Shown here: positions 1-4,767 of the stretch, piece by piece
How positions within the stretch are numbered: the stretch's first letter is position 1
Layout of the letters: each line of letters begins with the position of its first letter
NCBI GenBank assembly: GCA_035776735.1
Contig: DASSSO010000082.1
Location: 1-7,328, forward strand
Origin: JACDAN01 sp035776735
Lineage (GTDB): Bacteria > Actinomycetota > Thermoleophilia > Gaiellales > Gaiellaceae
Length of the DNA: 7,328 nucleotides
Direction: 5' to 3'
The notes under the pieces: generated by a model
Database searches by the model: none
Told to the model about the DNA's origin: nothing
What the model saw: the letters and a program-made list of their open reading frames with translations, nothing else
Position numbers and translations under genes: made by a program

Positions 1-454
1 GCACGGCGAGCTCGCCGGGGCTCCTGTCCAGGGCGTTCGCGTGCTGCTCGTCGACGGCTCGTACCACACCGTCGACTCGTCGGAGATGGCGTTCAAGATC
101 GCCGGCTCGATGGCCTTCAAGGAGGCGTACGGGCAGGCAGATCCGGTGCTGCTCGAGCCGATCATGGACATCGACGTGACGGTCCCGGACGACGCGGTCG
201 GCGCGGTCAACGGCGACCTGAACTCACGACGCGGGCGCCTGCTCGGGATGGAGCCGACCGGGAGCGGCATGACCACGATCAAGGCCGAGGTCCCGATGGC
301 CGAGATCCTCACGTACTCCCAGTCGCTGACGTCGATGACCGGCGGCCGCGGCGACTACCACATGCACTTCGCGCGCTACGAGGAGGTCCCGGCGCACGTG
401 GCCCAGAAGGTCGTGGCGGAGGCGCAGAAGGAGAAGGAAGAGGTCAAGGTCTGA
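1..454 (+). CDS. fusA: Elongation factor G-type GTPase, C-terminal part (5' end outside window)
   Basis: EF-G moves tRNA and mRNA through the ribosome using GTP. Only the last 150 or so residues are here, read from base 2 with no start, so the GTPase domain lies upstream. The visible part covers the end of domain IV and domain V: the strongly conserved stretch GSYHTVDSSEMAFKIAGSMA, then LLEPIM, then GDLNSRRGRLLGMEP, then the LTGGRGDYHMHFARYEEVP region, ending in a charged Lys/Glu-rich tail. The SMTGGRGDYHMHF segment and the tail PAHVAQKVV resemble, from memory, the second EF-G of Thermus (EF-G-2) more than the housekeeping copy, which usually has a TQGRA-type sequence there. It may therefore be the paralogue and not the main translocase. 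Membership in the EF-G family is certain; the subtype is inference. Confidence 0.93.
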   Translation, partial: HGELAGAPVQGVRVLLVDGSYHTVDSSEMAFKIAGSMAFKEAYGQADPVLLEPIMDIDVTVPDDAVGAVNGDLNSRRGRLLGMEPTGSGMTTIKAEVPMAEILTYSQSLTSMTGGRGDYHMHFARYEEVPAHVAQKVVAEAQKEKEEVKV

Positions 455-642
455 AGTTTCGTCCGAGCGAACGGCGGGCGCAGAGGCGCGGCGAGCGCGA
501 GCGCCAGGCGGGGCTCGACTCGGACGACGAGGCTGCCCGCTGGCTGGCGGAGCACGACCCGCCGCCCGAGTCCGCGCCGCCGAAGTCCGCGAGCAAGTCC
601 CGGACGCTGCACCGCTGGCGCCGGCGGCAGCGGGGCGCGTAG
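451..642 (+). CDS. Small highly charged protein overlapping the EF-G stop, apparent CTG start
   Basis: This frame gives 63 residues rich in Arg, Glu and Asp, beginning LKFRPSERRAQRRGERERQ and ending HRWRRRQRGA. I do not recognise a family. Codons show the strong G/C third-position bias of its neighbours, and the frame closes just before a hairpin block, as expected for the last gene of a transcript. No ATG, GTG or TTG lies in frame nearby. The only sensible start is CTG at 451, overlapping the EF-G stop as CTGA, with a purine-rich GAGAAGGAAGAGG stretch about 8 bases upstream to act as Shine-Dalgarno. That layout implies coupled translation with EF-G. The sequence looks mostly disordered, with one short amphipathic segment around DDEAARWLAEHD and a basic C-terminus that could bind RNA. 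The reading frame is moderately convincing; the non-standard start is the weak point. Confidence 0.5.
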   Translation: MKFRPSERRAQRRGERERQAGLDSDDEAARWLAEHDPPPESAPPKSASKSRTLHRWRRRQRGA

Positions 643-644
643 CG

Positions 645-701
645 CGAGGGACTGTCCCTCGGACACGGCCCGCAGGGCCGTGTCCGTCGCACCAAGGTGC
701 G
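645..701 (+). terminator. Block of three adjacent hairpins after the EF-G transcript
   Basis: Three stem-loops follow each other almost without spacing. The first pairs GAGGGA (646-651) with TCCCTC (655-660). The second and strongest is a perfect 12-bp stem (660-671 with 675-686, core GGACACGGCCC/GGGCCGTGTCC) around a 3-base loop. The third pairs CGCACC (688-693) with GGTGCG (696-701). No U-tract follows, so this would be a GC-rich actinobacterial-type terminator or an RNA 3'-end stabiliser, not a classic factor-independent terminator. The first two stems share bases 660-661, so they could exclude or stack on each other. Confidence 0.6.
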
Positions 702-854
702 CATGGTTGTGTGACGAAACGCGCGCGGCCGGCGTCAGCCGGCGGCGCGGCTCGTACCCTCCGGCCGTGCCGCGCCGCCCGAGAGCGTCCGGGAGACGGC
801 ACGGAGGCAAGAAGAGGGTGCCGAGCCCGCGCGGTCCCGCTCGGAAGGGTTCAG

Positions 855-874
855 GGGCGGGCCGGAGCCCGCCC
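855..874 (-). terminator. GC hairpin downstream of the PadR operon
   Basis: GGGCGGGC (855-862) and GCCCGCCC (867-874) form a perfect 8-bp stem with a CGGA loop. On the minus strand it begins 11 bases past the stop of the coiled-coil gene, the usual place for a terminator. There is no U-run after it. It could work in both directions. Confidence 0.5.
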
Positions 875-885
875 GCCAAACCTCG

Positions 886-1080
886 CTAGACGGTCGCGGT
901 CGCCTGCTGCGTCTCGCCGGCGCCGCTGTCGCGGAGCCGCTTGATCAGATCCGAGACGTCGGCCAGCTCCTGCTCGAGGTCGCGCTGGTAGTCCTCCAGC
1001 CGCTCGAGGACGCGCTCGCGGTCGTACCAACCGCGGCCGATGCCGTGGTGGCGCCGAAAACGGTGTCGTCGTCCGTGCAT
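886..1080 (-). CDS. Small basic His/Arg-rich coiled-coil protein, PadR operon partner
   Basis: This 64-residue protein has two parts. Residues 1-17 are rich in His and Arg (MHGRRHRFRRHHGIGRG). Residues 20-51 form a strongly predicted charged helix with heptad spacing (DRERVLERLEDYQRDLEQEL and on to IKRLRD), followed by a short polar tail. I know no function, but small proteins with a Gly/Arg/His-rich head and a coiled-coil tail are commonly found beside PadR regulators in actinobacteria. It starts at the ATG two bases after the PadR stop, with AGGAGGT immediately upstream inside the PadR gene. A longer upstream frame exists but would read through PadR coding sequence, so this start is preferred. 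The two genes are surely cotranscribed. The coiled coil suggests a dimer; the basic head could bind nucleic acid, acidic lipid or metal. All functional statements are inference. Confidence 0.8.
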   Translation of the reverse strand: MHGRRHRFRRHHGIGRGWYDRERVLERLEDYQRDLEQELADVSDLIKRLRDSGAGETQQATATV

Positions 1081-1082
1081 GG

Positions 1083-1466
1083 TCACCTCCTCTCTCCGTA
1101 TCTCGCGAGGAAGCCTTCGAGGCGTGTTTGCGAATCTTTCAGTGCGCTCGCCCACTGGTCGAGCAGCGCGCGGCCCTCGTCCGTGAGCTCGTAGACCCGC
1201 TTGCTCGGCCCGGGTGCCCGGTCGTCCCACTCCGAGCGGACGATGCCCTCGGACTCGAGCAGGCGGAGGAAGCGGTAGAGGTTGCCCATGTCGACGCGCT
1301 CACCGGTCAGCTCCGGCAACTGCTCGAGCAGTTCGTAGCCGTGCACGGGACGCTCGCGAAGCAGGAGCAGGACGGCCGGCTCGGCAAAGCGCTCCACGCG
1401 CGCGCGCACCTCGAACTCGGCCGGTCCGACGCGCCGGCGGACCCGGGAATGACGGTGGCGCCTCAT
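1083..1466 (-). CDS. PadR-family transcriptional regulator
   Basis: This 127-residue protein has the PadR winged-helix fold, a ligand- or stress-responsive repressor type that binds DNA as a dimer. The diagnostic core spans residues 30-98: the PAVLLLLRERPVHGYELLEQL segment, then MGNLYRFLRLLESEGIVRSEW (recognition helix followed by the wing strand), then PSKRVYELTDEGRALL. A C-terminal helix (about 99-125) would form the dimer interface. The first 20 residues are an unusual Arg/His-rich extension (MRRHRHSRVRRR). An upstream ATG at 1514 is possible, but the extra 16 residues look non-coding and would cross the presumed promoter, so the ATG at 1466 is preferred. It is followed at once by the small coiled-coil gene and faces away from the zinc-ribbon gene across a 74-base gap, which it may also control. 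The family is clear; the inducer is unknown. Confidence 0.88.
   Translation of the reverse strand: MRRHRHSRVRRRVGPAEFEVRARVERFAEPAVLLLLRERPVHGYELLEQLPELTGERVDMGNLYRFLRLLESEGIVRSEWDDRAPGPSKRVYELTDEGRALLDQWASALKDSQTRLEGFLARYGERR
1085..1091 (-). promoter_or_regulatory. Strong Shine-Dalgarno that fixes the start of the coiled-coil gene
   Basis: On the minus strand AGGAGGT is followed by GACC and then the ATG at 1080. It lies inside the last codons of PadR and overlaps its stop codon, so translation of the two genes is probably coupled. It is the best Shine-Dalgarno in the window and rules out the upstream in-frame starts. Confidence 0.75.
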
Positions 1467-1486
1467 ACCTGTAAAAGACACATGTA
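1466..1486. promoter_or_regulatory. Candidate PadR operator
   Basis: An inverted repeat TACCTGT-N7-ACATGTA (6 of 7 positions match) abuts the PadR start codon in an AT-richer patch of an otherwise very GC-rich intergenic region. PadR proteins typically bind ATGT/ACAT-type dyads and repress their own genes, so autoregulation is the natural reading. The ACATGT core is itself palindromic. No other site of this kind was noticed in the gap. Confidence 0.4.
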
Positions 1487-1526
1487 CCGAGCCAGCGTAG
1501 CTGTCGGGAGCCACCCGGGGCTGGGC

Positions 1527-1532
1527 TAAGAT
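1527..1532 (+). promoter_or_regulatory. -10 box TAAGAT of a probably leaderless transcript
   Basis: TAAGAT lies 8 bases before the ATG at 1541, and there is no Shine-Dalgarno between them. At this spacing transcription would begin at or next to the start codon. The identical hexamer with the identical 8-base spacing recurs at 2180-2185. I see no clear -35 box. Confidence 0.55.
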
Positions 1533-1540
1533 CGCCGCTC

Positions 1541-2152
1541 ATGCAGATCACCGGGCAGGCCGTCAGCCGCACCTGCGCCATCTGCGATCGGAGCCTGCTC
1601 CAGGGCGAGCGTGCGGTCCGCTACGCACCCGACGGGGGCGACTTCGTCGACGTGTGCCCGCTCTGCCAGGAGATCGCCGACGAGTACGGCTGGGTCAAGG
1701 AGGGGAGCCCGACGACGCCGACGGTCCCGGTCCAGCGCCGGCGGCGCAGGGGGCTGCTCTCGTCGATCTTCGCGCCGCTCCAGTCGGCGCCGGAGGAGAC
1801 GGTCGCCTCGGAGCCGATCCTCCGCCGGCTGAGCGAGCCGGAGCTCCAGACCGTCGAGGCCGCCGACCTCTACAACGCGAGCGACTACCGCCGGACGATC
1901 GGCGGCGTGTCGAAGAGCCTCGGGGAGCCGAGGGCGAGCATCCTGCCGCTCTCCGGCGTCAACCAGGAGCTCTTGATCACGATCGCCTGGGACATCACCT
2001 GGTACCAGTACCGCGTCTCGCCCGAGTCCGCCCAGCCGGTGAAGCTCGAGGCGCGCGGCCACGAGCTCGGTCAGCTCGACGGCGCCTTCCAGGCCTGGAA
2101 CGCGAAGATCCAGCCGGACGGCAGGATCGTCCCGCAGATCGCGCGCCTGTAA
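1541..2152 (+). CDS. Unnamed zinc-ribbon protein
   Basis: This 203-residue soluble protein has no signal peptide or membrane segment. Residues 12-42 hold a four-cysteine zinc ribbon: C12-AI-C15, then 23 residues, then C39-PL-C42. A linker rich in Pro and Thr follows (about 56-64), then a basic patch QRRRRRGLLSSIF (65-77). The C-terminal part (about 95-203) looks folded, with conserved-looking stretches YNASDYRRTIGGVSKSLGEP and SGVNQELLITIAWDITWYQY; I associate these with unnamed proteins of Thermoleophilia but can give no function. The start is the ATG placed 8 bases after TAAGAT. It is divergent from padR and stands alone in its unit, since the next signals form a new promoter. The ribbon could bind nucleic acid or a protein partner; that is inference. 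Confidence 0.85.
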   Translation: MQITGQAVSRTCAICDRSLLQGERAVRYAPDGGDFVDVCPLCQEIADEYGWVKEGSPTTPTVPVQRRRRRGLLSSIFAPLQSAPEETVASEPILRRLSEPELQTVEAADLYNASDYRRTIGGVSKSLGEPRASILPLSGVNQELLITIAWDITWYQYRVSPESAQPVKLEARGHELGQLDGAFQAWNAKIQPDGRIVPQIARL

Positions 2153-2154
2153 GC

Positions 2155-2171
2155 CCCTGGCGCTCGCCGGG
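2155..2171 (+). terminator. Weak hairpin just after the zinc-ribbon gene
   Basis: CCC (2155-2157) and GGC (2159-2161) pair with GCC (2166-2168) and GGG (2169-2171), with one bulged T and a 4-base loop, starting 2 bases after the stop. It is short and has no U-tract, so its role as terminator is only suggested by its place between a stop codon and the next promoter. Confidence 0.3.
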
Positions 2172-2179
2172 CGCGTCCC

Positions 2180-2185
2180 TAAGAT
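2180..2185 (+). promoter_or_regulatory. -10 box TAAGAT, second copy
   Basis: The same TAAGAT-N8-ATG arrangement as in front of the zinc-ribbon gene occurs here, with GCGACAAC between box and ATG. It would start a transcript at about 2190 that reads into the DRR-motif gene and the aldehyde dehydrogenase cluster. Confidence 0.5.
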
Positions 2186-2193
2186 GCGACAAC

Positions 2194-2367
2194 ATGCCCC
2201 TTCAAGCAATGCAGGCCTGTCTCTGGCCCGCTTTCACCGGCGCCAGAGCACACCCTCGGTCTCGGCAAGGCCGTCTAGCGTTGCCTTCGACCGAGTGCGC
2301 ACTCTTGCTTGGTGCTAGCGACCCAGAAATCAGGCTGCATCACTCGAAGGAGCACCGACCGCGATGA
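2194..2367 (+). CDS. Possible 57-residue leader ORF with atypical codons
   Basis: An ATG sits 8 bases after TAAGAT and opens a 57-codon frame (beginning MPLQAMQACLWPAF) whose TGA overlaps the next gene's ATG as ATGA. Start position and stop overlap are both what a translated, coupled leader ORF would show. Against it, only about 61 percent of its third positions are G or C, far below the neighbours, and it uses codons that are rare here (AGA, CTA, CTT, TTG). I recognise no family. The alternative is that 2186-2363 is an untranslated, structured leader or a small RNA. I consider that at least as likely. Confidence 0.3.
   Translation: MPLQAMQACLWPAFTGARAHPRSRQGRLALPSTECALLLGASDPEIRLHHSKEHRPR
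2221..2248 (+). other. Stem-loop in the leader of the DRR-motif gene
   Basis: CTCTGGC (2221-2227) pairs perfectly with GCCAGAG (2242-2248); inside, CCG (2228-2230) pairs with CGG (2238-2240), leaving a 7-base loop and one bulged C. A perfect 12-base palindrome, GAGTGCGCACTC, lies further along at 2293-2304. I match neither to a known riboswitch or RNA family. Confidence 0.4.
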
Positions 2368-2579
2368 TCTACTGCGTCATCCCAGCCGAGCTCGCCGACG
2401 AGCTGTTCGACAAGCTCACCGAGTACTACAAGGACAATCCGAACGTCGAGGTGATCGTCGACCGCCGGACCGGCCCGGACCGGCGAAAGGGCAAGAGCTC
2501 AGGCGGGAAGCGGCAGATCCGCGACCGCCGCCGGCCGCGCGCACCGGGAACCTTCCTCAGCACGGACCCGCCCGAGTAA
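2364..2579 (+). CDS. Small unnamed protein with repeated DRR motif
   Basis: This 71-residue protein begins with a compact segment (MIYCVIPAELADELFDKLTE, then YYKDNPNVEVIVD) that reads like a beta-alpha-beta unit. It ends in a very basic part with the motif D33-RR, GPDRR (37-41), KGK, GGKR and DRRRPR (54-59). I have seen similar DRR-x-G-x-DRR stretches in short unnamed actinobacterial proteins, but no function is known to me. The basic half may bind nucleic acid or a nucleotide; that is inference. AAGGAG (2347-2352) is 11 bases before the ATG and supports this start. Codon use is normal for the window, in contrast to the stretch just upstream. The aldehyde dehydrogenase starts 13 bases after its stop, so the two may share a transcript. 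Confidence 0.82.
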   Translation: MIYCVIPAELADELFDKLTEYYKDNPNVEVIVDRRTGPDRRKGKSSGGKRQIRDRRRPRAPGTFLSTDPPE

Positions 2580-2582
2580 CCT
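2577..2582 (+). promoter_or_regulatory. Possible -10 box TAACCT made from the preceding stop codon
   Basis: TAACCT, including the TAA stop of the 71-residue gene, lies 10 bases before the aldehyde dehydrogenase ATG. There is no good Shine-Dalgarno in between, which fits a leaderless start. Read-through from upstream is equally possible. Confidence 0.35.
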
Positions 2583-2592
2583 AGGCGCCGTC

Positions 2593-4092
2593 ATGGCGCT
2601 GCTCGGATCCAAGACCTTCCAGAACTACGTCGCCGGCGAGTGGGTCGACGCCGCCTCCGGCGAGACCTTCGAGTCCACGTCCCCGGCGAACGGCGCCGCG
2701 ATCGGCACCTTCCCGCTCTCCGCCGAGGAGGACGTGAACGGCGCCGTCGCCGCCGCGAAGGACGCCTTCGAGGAGTGGCGCCTCGTCCCGGCGCCCAAGC
2801 GGGGCGAGATCCTCTTCCGCTTCGGTGAGCTCCTCAAGGAGCAGAAGGAGGAGCTCTCGCAGCTGATGGCGCGCGAGATGGGCAAGGTCCTCGCCGAGGC
2901 CCGGGGCGACGTCCAGGAAGCGATCGACATGGCCTACTACATGGGCGGCGAGGGACGCCGCCTCTTCGGCCAGACCACGCCGTCGGAGCTCCGGGACAAG
3001 TTCCAGATGAGCGTCCGCATGCCGATCGGCGTCATCGGCGTGATCACCCCCTGGAACTTCCCGATCGCAATCCCGTCGTGGAAGACGCTGCCCGCGCTGG
3101 TCGCCGGGAACACGATCGTCTTCAAGCCCGCGACCGACACCCCCACCCTGGGCCAGCGCTACGTCGAGCTCCTGGTCGAGGCCGGACTGCCGCCCGGCGT
3201 CCTGAACATCGTCCACGGCGGCGGCGGCACGGTCGGCGAGACGCTCGTGCGACATCCGGACGTCCGCGTCATCTCGCTCACCGGCTCCCGCGAGACCGGG
3301 GTCGCGGTCCTGACGGCGGCCGCCGACGGTCTCAAGCACGTCCACCTCGAGCTGGGCGGCAAGAACGGGATCATCGTCCTGGACGACGCCGATCTGGACC
3401 TGGCCGTCGAGGGCATCATCTGGTCGGCCTTCGGCACCTCCGGCCAGCGGTGCACGGCCGCGAGCCGCGTGATCGTCCAGCGCGGCGTCTACGAGGAGCT
3501 CCAGGGGAAGCTCGTCGCGGCAGCCGAGCAGCTCCGGCTGGGCTACGGCTGGGAGGACGACACCGATGTCGGCCCCGTGATCAACCGGCGCTCGCTCGAG
3601 AAGATCCACTCGTATACGGAGATCGGCAAGGACGAGGGCGCAAAGCTCCTGACCGGCGGCGAGATCGCCTCAGGCGAGGGGCTCTCGGACGGCTTCTACT
3701 ACCGGCCGACGATCTTCGCCGAGGTGGAGGCGCACATGCGCATCGCCCAGGAGGAGATCTTCGGCCCGACGACCGCCCTGATTCCCGTCAACTCGTTCGA
3801 CGAGGCGCTCCAGGCCGCGAACGGCGTCAAGTACGGCCTCTCGTCGTCGATCTTCACGCGGGACGTGAACAAGGCCTTCCGGGCCATGCGCGATCTGGAC
3901 ACGGGGATCACCTACATCAACGCCGGCACGATCGGCGCCGAAGTGCACCTGCCCTTCGGCGGGACGAAGGACACGGGCAACGGCCACCGGGAAGCCGGGC
4001 AGGCGGCGCTCGACGTCTTCACCGAGTGGAAGTCGATCTACGTCGACTACTCGGGGCGGCTCCAGAAGGCCCAGATCGACACTGCGGAGTAA
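2593..4092 (+). CDS. NAD(P)-dependent aldehyde dehydrogenase, ALDH7-like
   Basis: This cytosolic enzyme oxidises an aldehyde to the acid with NAD(P)+. At 499 residues it is the normal full length. Landmarks are in order: PWNFP (153-157, with the oxyanion Asn155), the cofactor lysine in FKPA (Lys178), the GSRETG turn of the Rossmann fold (231-236), the general base in ELGGK (Glu253), the catalytic cysteine in GQRCT (Cys287), EIFGP (388-392) and PFGGTKDTGNG (454-464). The N-terminal half, notably TTPSELRDKFQMSVRMPIGV, and the GTSGQRC sequence place it near the ALDH7 group, whose best-known members act on 2-aminoadipate semialdehyde (piperideine-6-carboxylate) in lysine breakdown. No lysine-pathway neighbour is present, so the substrate stays open. 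It leads a tight operon: the cupin GTG follows its stop after two bases. The family assignment is certain; the substrate is not. Confidence 0.96.
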   Translation: MALLGSKTFQNYVAGEWVDAASGETFESTSPANGAAIGTFPLSAEEDVNGAVAAAKDAFEEWRLVPAPKRGEILFRFGELLKEQKEELSQLMAREMGKVLAEARGDVQEAIDMAYYMGGEGRRLFGQTTPSELRDKFQMSVRMPIGVIGVITPWNFPIAIPSWKTLPALVAGNTIVFKPATDTPTLGQRYVELLVEAGLPPGVLNIVHGGGGTVGETLVRHPDVRVISLTGSRETGVAVLTAAADGLKHVHLELGGKNGIIVLDDADLDLAVEGIIWSAFGTSGQRCTAASRVIVQRGVYEELQGKLVAAAEQLRLGYGWEDDTDVGPVINRRSLEKIHSYTEIGKDEGAKLLTGGEIASGEGLSDGFYYRPTIFAEVEAHMRIAQEEIFGPTTALIPVNSFDEALQAANGVKYGLSSSIFTRDVNKAFRAMRDLDTGITYINAGTIGAEVHLPFGGTKDTGNGHREAGQAALDVFTEWKSIYVDYSGRLQKAQIDTAE

Positions 4093-4094
4093 CC

Positions 4095-4451
4095 GTGGAC
4101 TCGGCGGTCAGCCTCGCCGAGAAGCTCGCGAGCTTCGACGAGGTGTTCGCGCCGCGCATCGTCGGCTACTACAACGGGAACAAGATCCAGGTCGGGAAGC
4201 TCAAGGGCGAGTTCGTCTGGCACTCGCATCCGAACACCGACGACTTCTTCCTCGTCCTGAAGGGACGCCTCACGATCAGGCTCCGGGACCGGGACGTCCG
4301 GCTCGGCGAAGGCGAGCTCTTCGTGGTGCCACGCGGCGTCGAGCACTGCCCGGTCGCCGACGAGGAGGCGCACATCCTCCTGATCGAGCCGGCAGGGACG
4401 CCGAACACCGGCGACGCCGATGTCGAGGCCGCGCCCGAGCGAGAGATTTGA
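4095..4451 (+). CDS. Single-domain cupin (mannose-6-phosphate isomerase-like fold)
   Basis: This 118-residue protein starts at GTG, with CGGAG five bases upstream inside the end of the aldehyde dehydrogenase gene. Cupin motif 1 is WHSHPNTDDFFLVLKG (42-57), with metal ligands His43 and His45. Motif 2 is GELFVVPRGVEHCPV (73-87), giving His84. The acidic ligand normally a Glu in HxH-x(4)-E is Asp50 here, a conservative change. The whole architecture (a short helix LAEKLASFDEVFAPRIVG, then the barrel, then a tail with GTPNTGD) matches a widespread bacterial family of small metal-binding cupins without a fixed function. Members include isomerases, dioxygenases and sensors. Position in the operon hints at a link to the aldehyde dehydrogenase, but the sequence alone does not show a reaction. 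The same frame stays open far upstream inside the dehydrogenase gene; that part is not coding. Confidence 0.92.
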   Translation: MDSAVSLAEKLASFDEVFAPRIVGYYNGNKIQVGKLKGEFVWHSHPNTDDFFLVLKGRLTIRLRDRDVRLGEGELFVVPRGVEHCPVADEEAHILLIEPAGTPNTGDADVEAAPEREI

Positions 4452-4458
4452 CCGGCAC

Positions 4459-4767
4459 GTGAACCGCAAGCTCGTCGTCTTCGTCCCGCGCGAGGCGCTC
4501 GACCGGGTGCGCACGGCGCTTTTCGACGCCGGTGCGGGGCGGATCGGCGACTACGAGCACTGCTCGTGGTACGCGGCCGGGACGGGGACGTTCCTCGGCG
4601 GCGATCGGTCCTCGCCGACGATCGGCGAGCGCGGAAAGGAGCAGCGCGTCTCGGAGCTGCGCCTCGAGACCGTCTATCCGGAGGAGCTCCACGACCAGGT
4701 CGTCGCCGCCCTCCGCGCCGCGCATCCCTACGAGGAGCCGGCCTTCGACGTCTATCCGCTCCTGTGA
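4459..4767 (+). CDS. Stand-alone YqfO/NIF3-insert-type domain protein
   Basis: The 102 residues match the small alpha/beta domain (CutA1/PII-like fold) that is inserted in the middle of bacterial NIF3-like proteins such as YqfO and also occurs alone. Diagnostic stretches are KLVVFVPREALDRVRTALFD (4-23), GAGRIGDYEHCSW (25-37), GTGTF, PTIGE (53-57) and the end AHPYEEPAFDVYPL (88-101). The function is unknown; the fold suggests a trimeric or ligand-sensing protein. GTG at 4459 is chosen because family members begin just before the KLVxFVP strand; an ATG at 4420 would add 13 residues and overlap the cupin by 32 bases. The gene lies 7 bases after the cupin stop, and its own stop overlaps the next start as GTGA. 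Confidence 0.9.
   Translation: MNRKLVVFVPREALDRVRTALFDAGAGRIGDYEHCSWYAAGTGTFLGGDRSSPTIGERGKEQRVSELRLETVYPEELHDQVVAALRAAHPYEEPAFDVYPLL

Noticed and set aside
224..879. Minus-strand open frames of 167 and 192 codons beneath EF-G and the hairpin block
   Set aside because: They cross the EF-G coding end and the terminator region and give Arg/Ala-rich, motif-free products.
1128..1529. 133-codon plus-strand frame across padR
   Set aside because: It overlaps the clear PadR protein on the other strand and shows no family features.
2293..2304. Perfect palindrome GAGTGCGCACTC as a repressor operator
   Set aside because: It is a single 12-base palindrome in GC-rich DNA, more than 100 bases downstream of the likely transcript start. 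It matches no operator I know, so it is recorded within the leader feature only.
2581..3609. 342-codon open frame on the minus strand
   Set aside because: It is opposite the aldehyde dehydrogenase, which has all its catalytic motifs. The antisense product has no recognisable domain and an Asp/Arg/Leu-rich composition.
3078..4094. Long upstream extension of the cupin frame
   Set aside because: The frame is open but encodes an Arg/Pro-rich string within the dehydrogenase gene. Only the part from GTG 4095 resembles a protein family.
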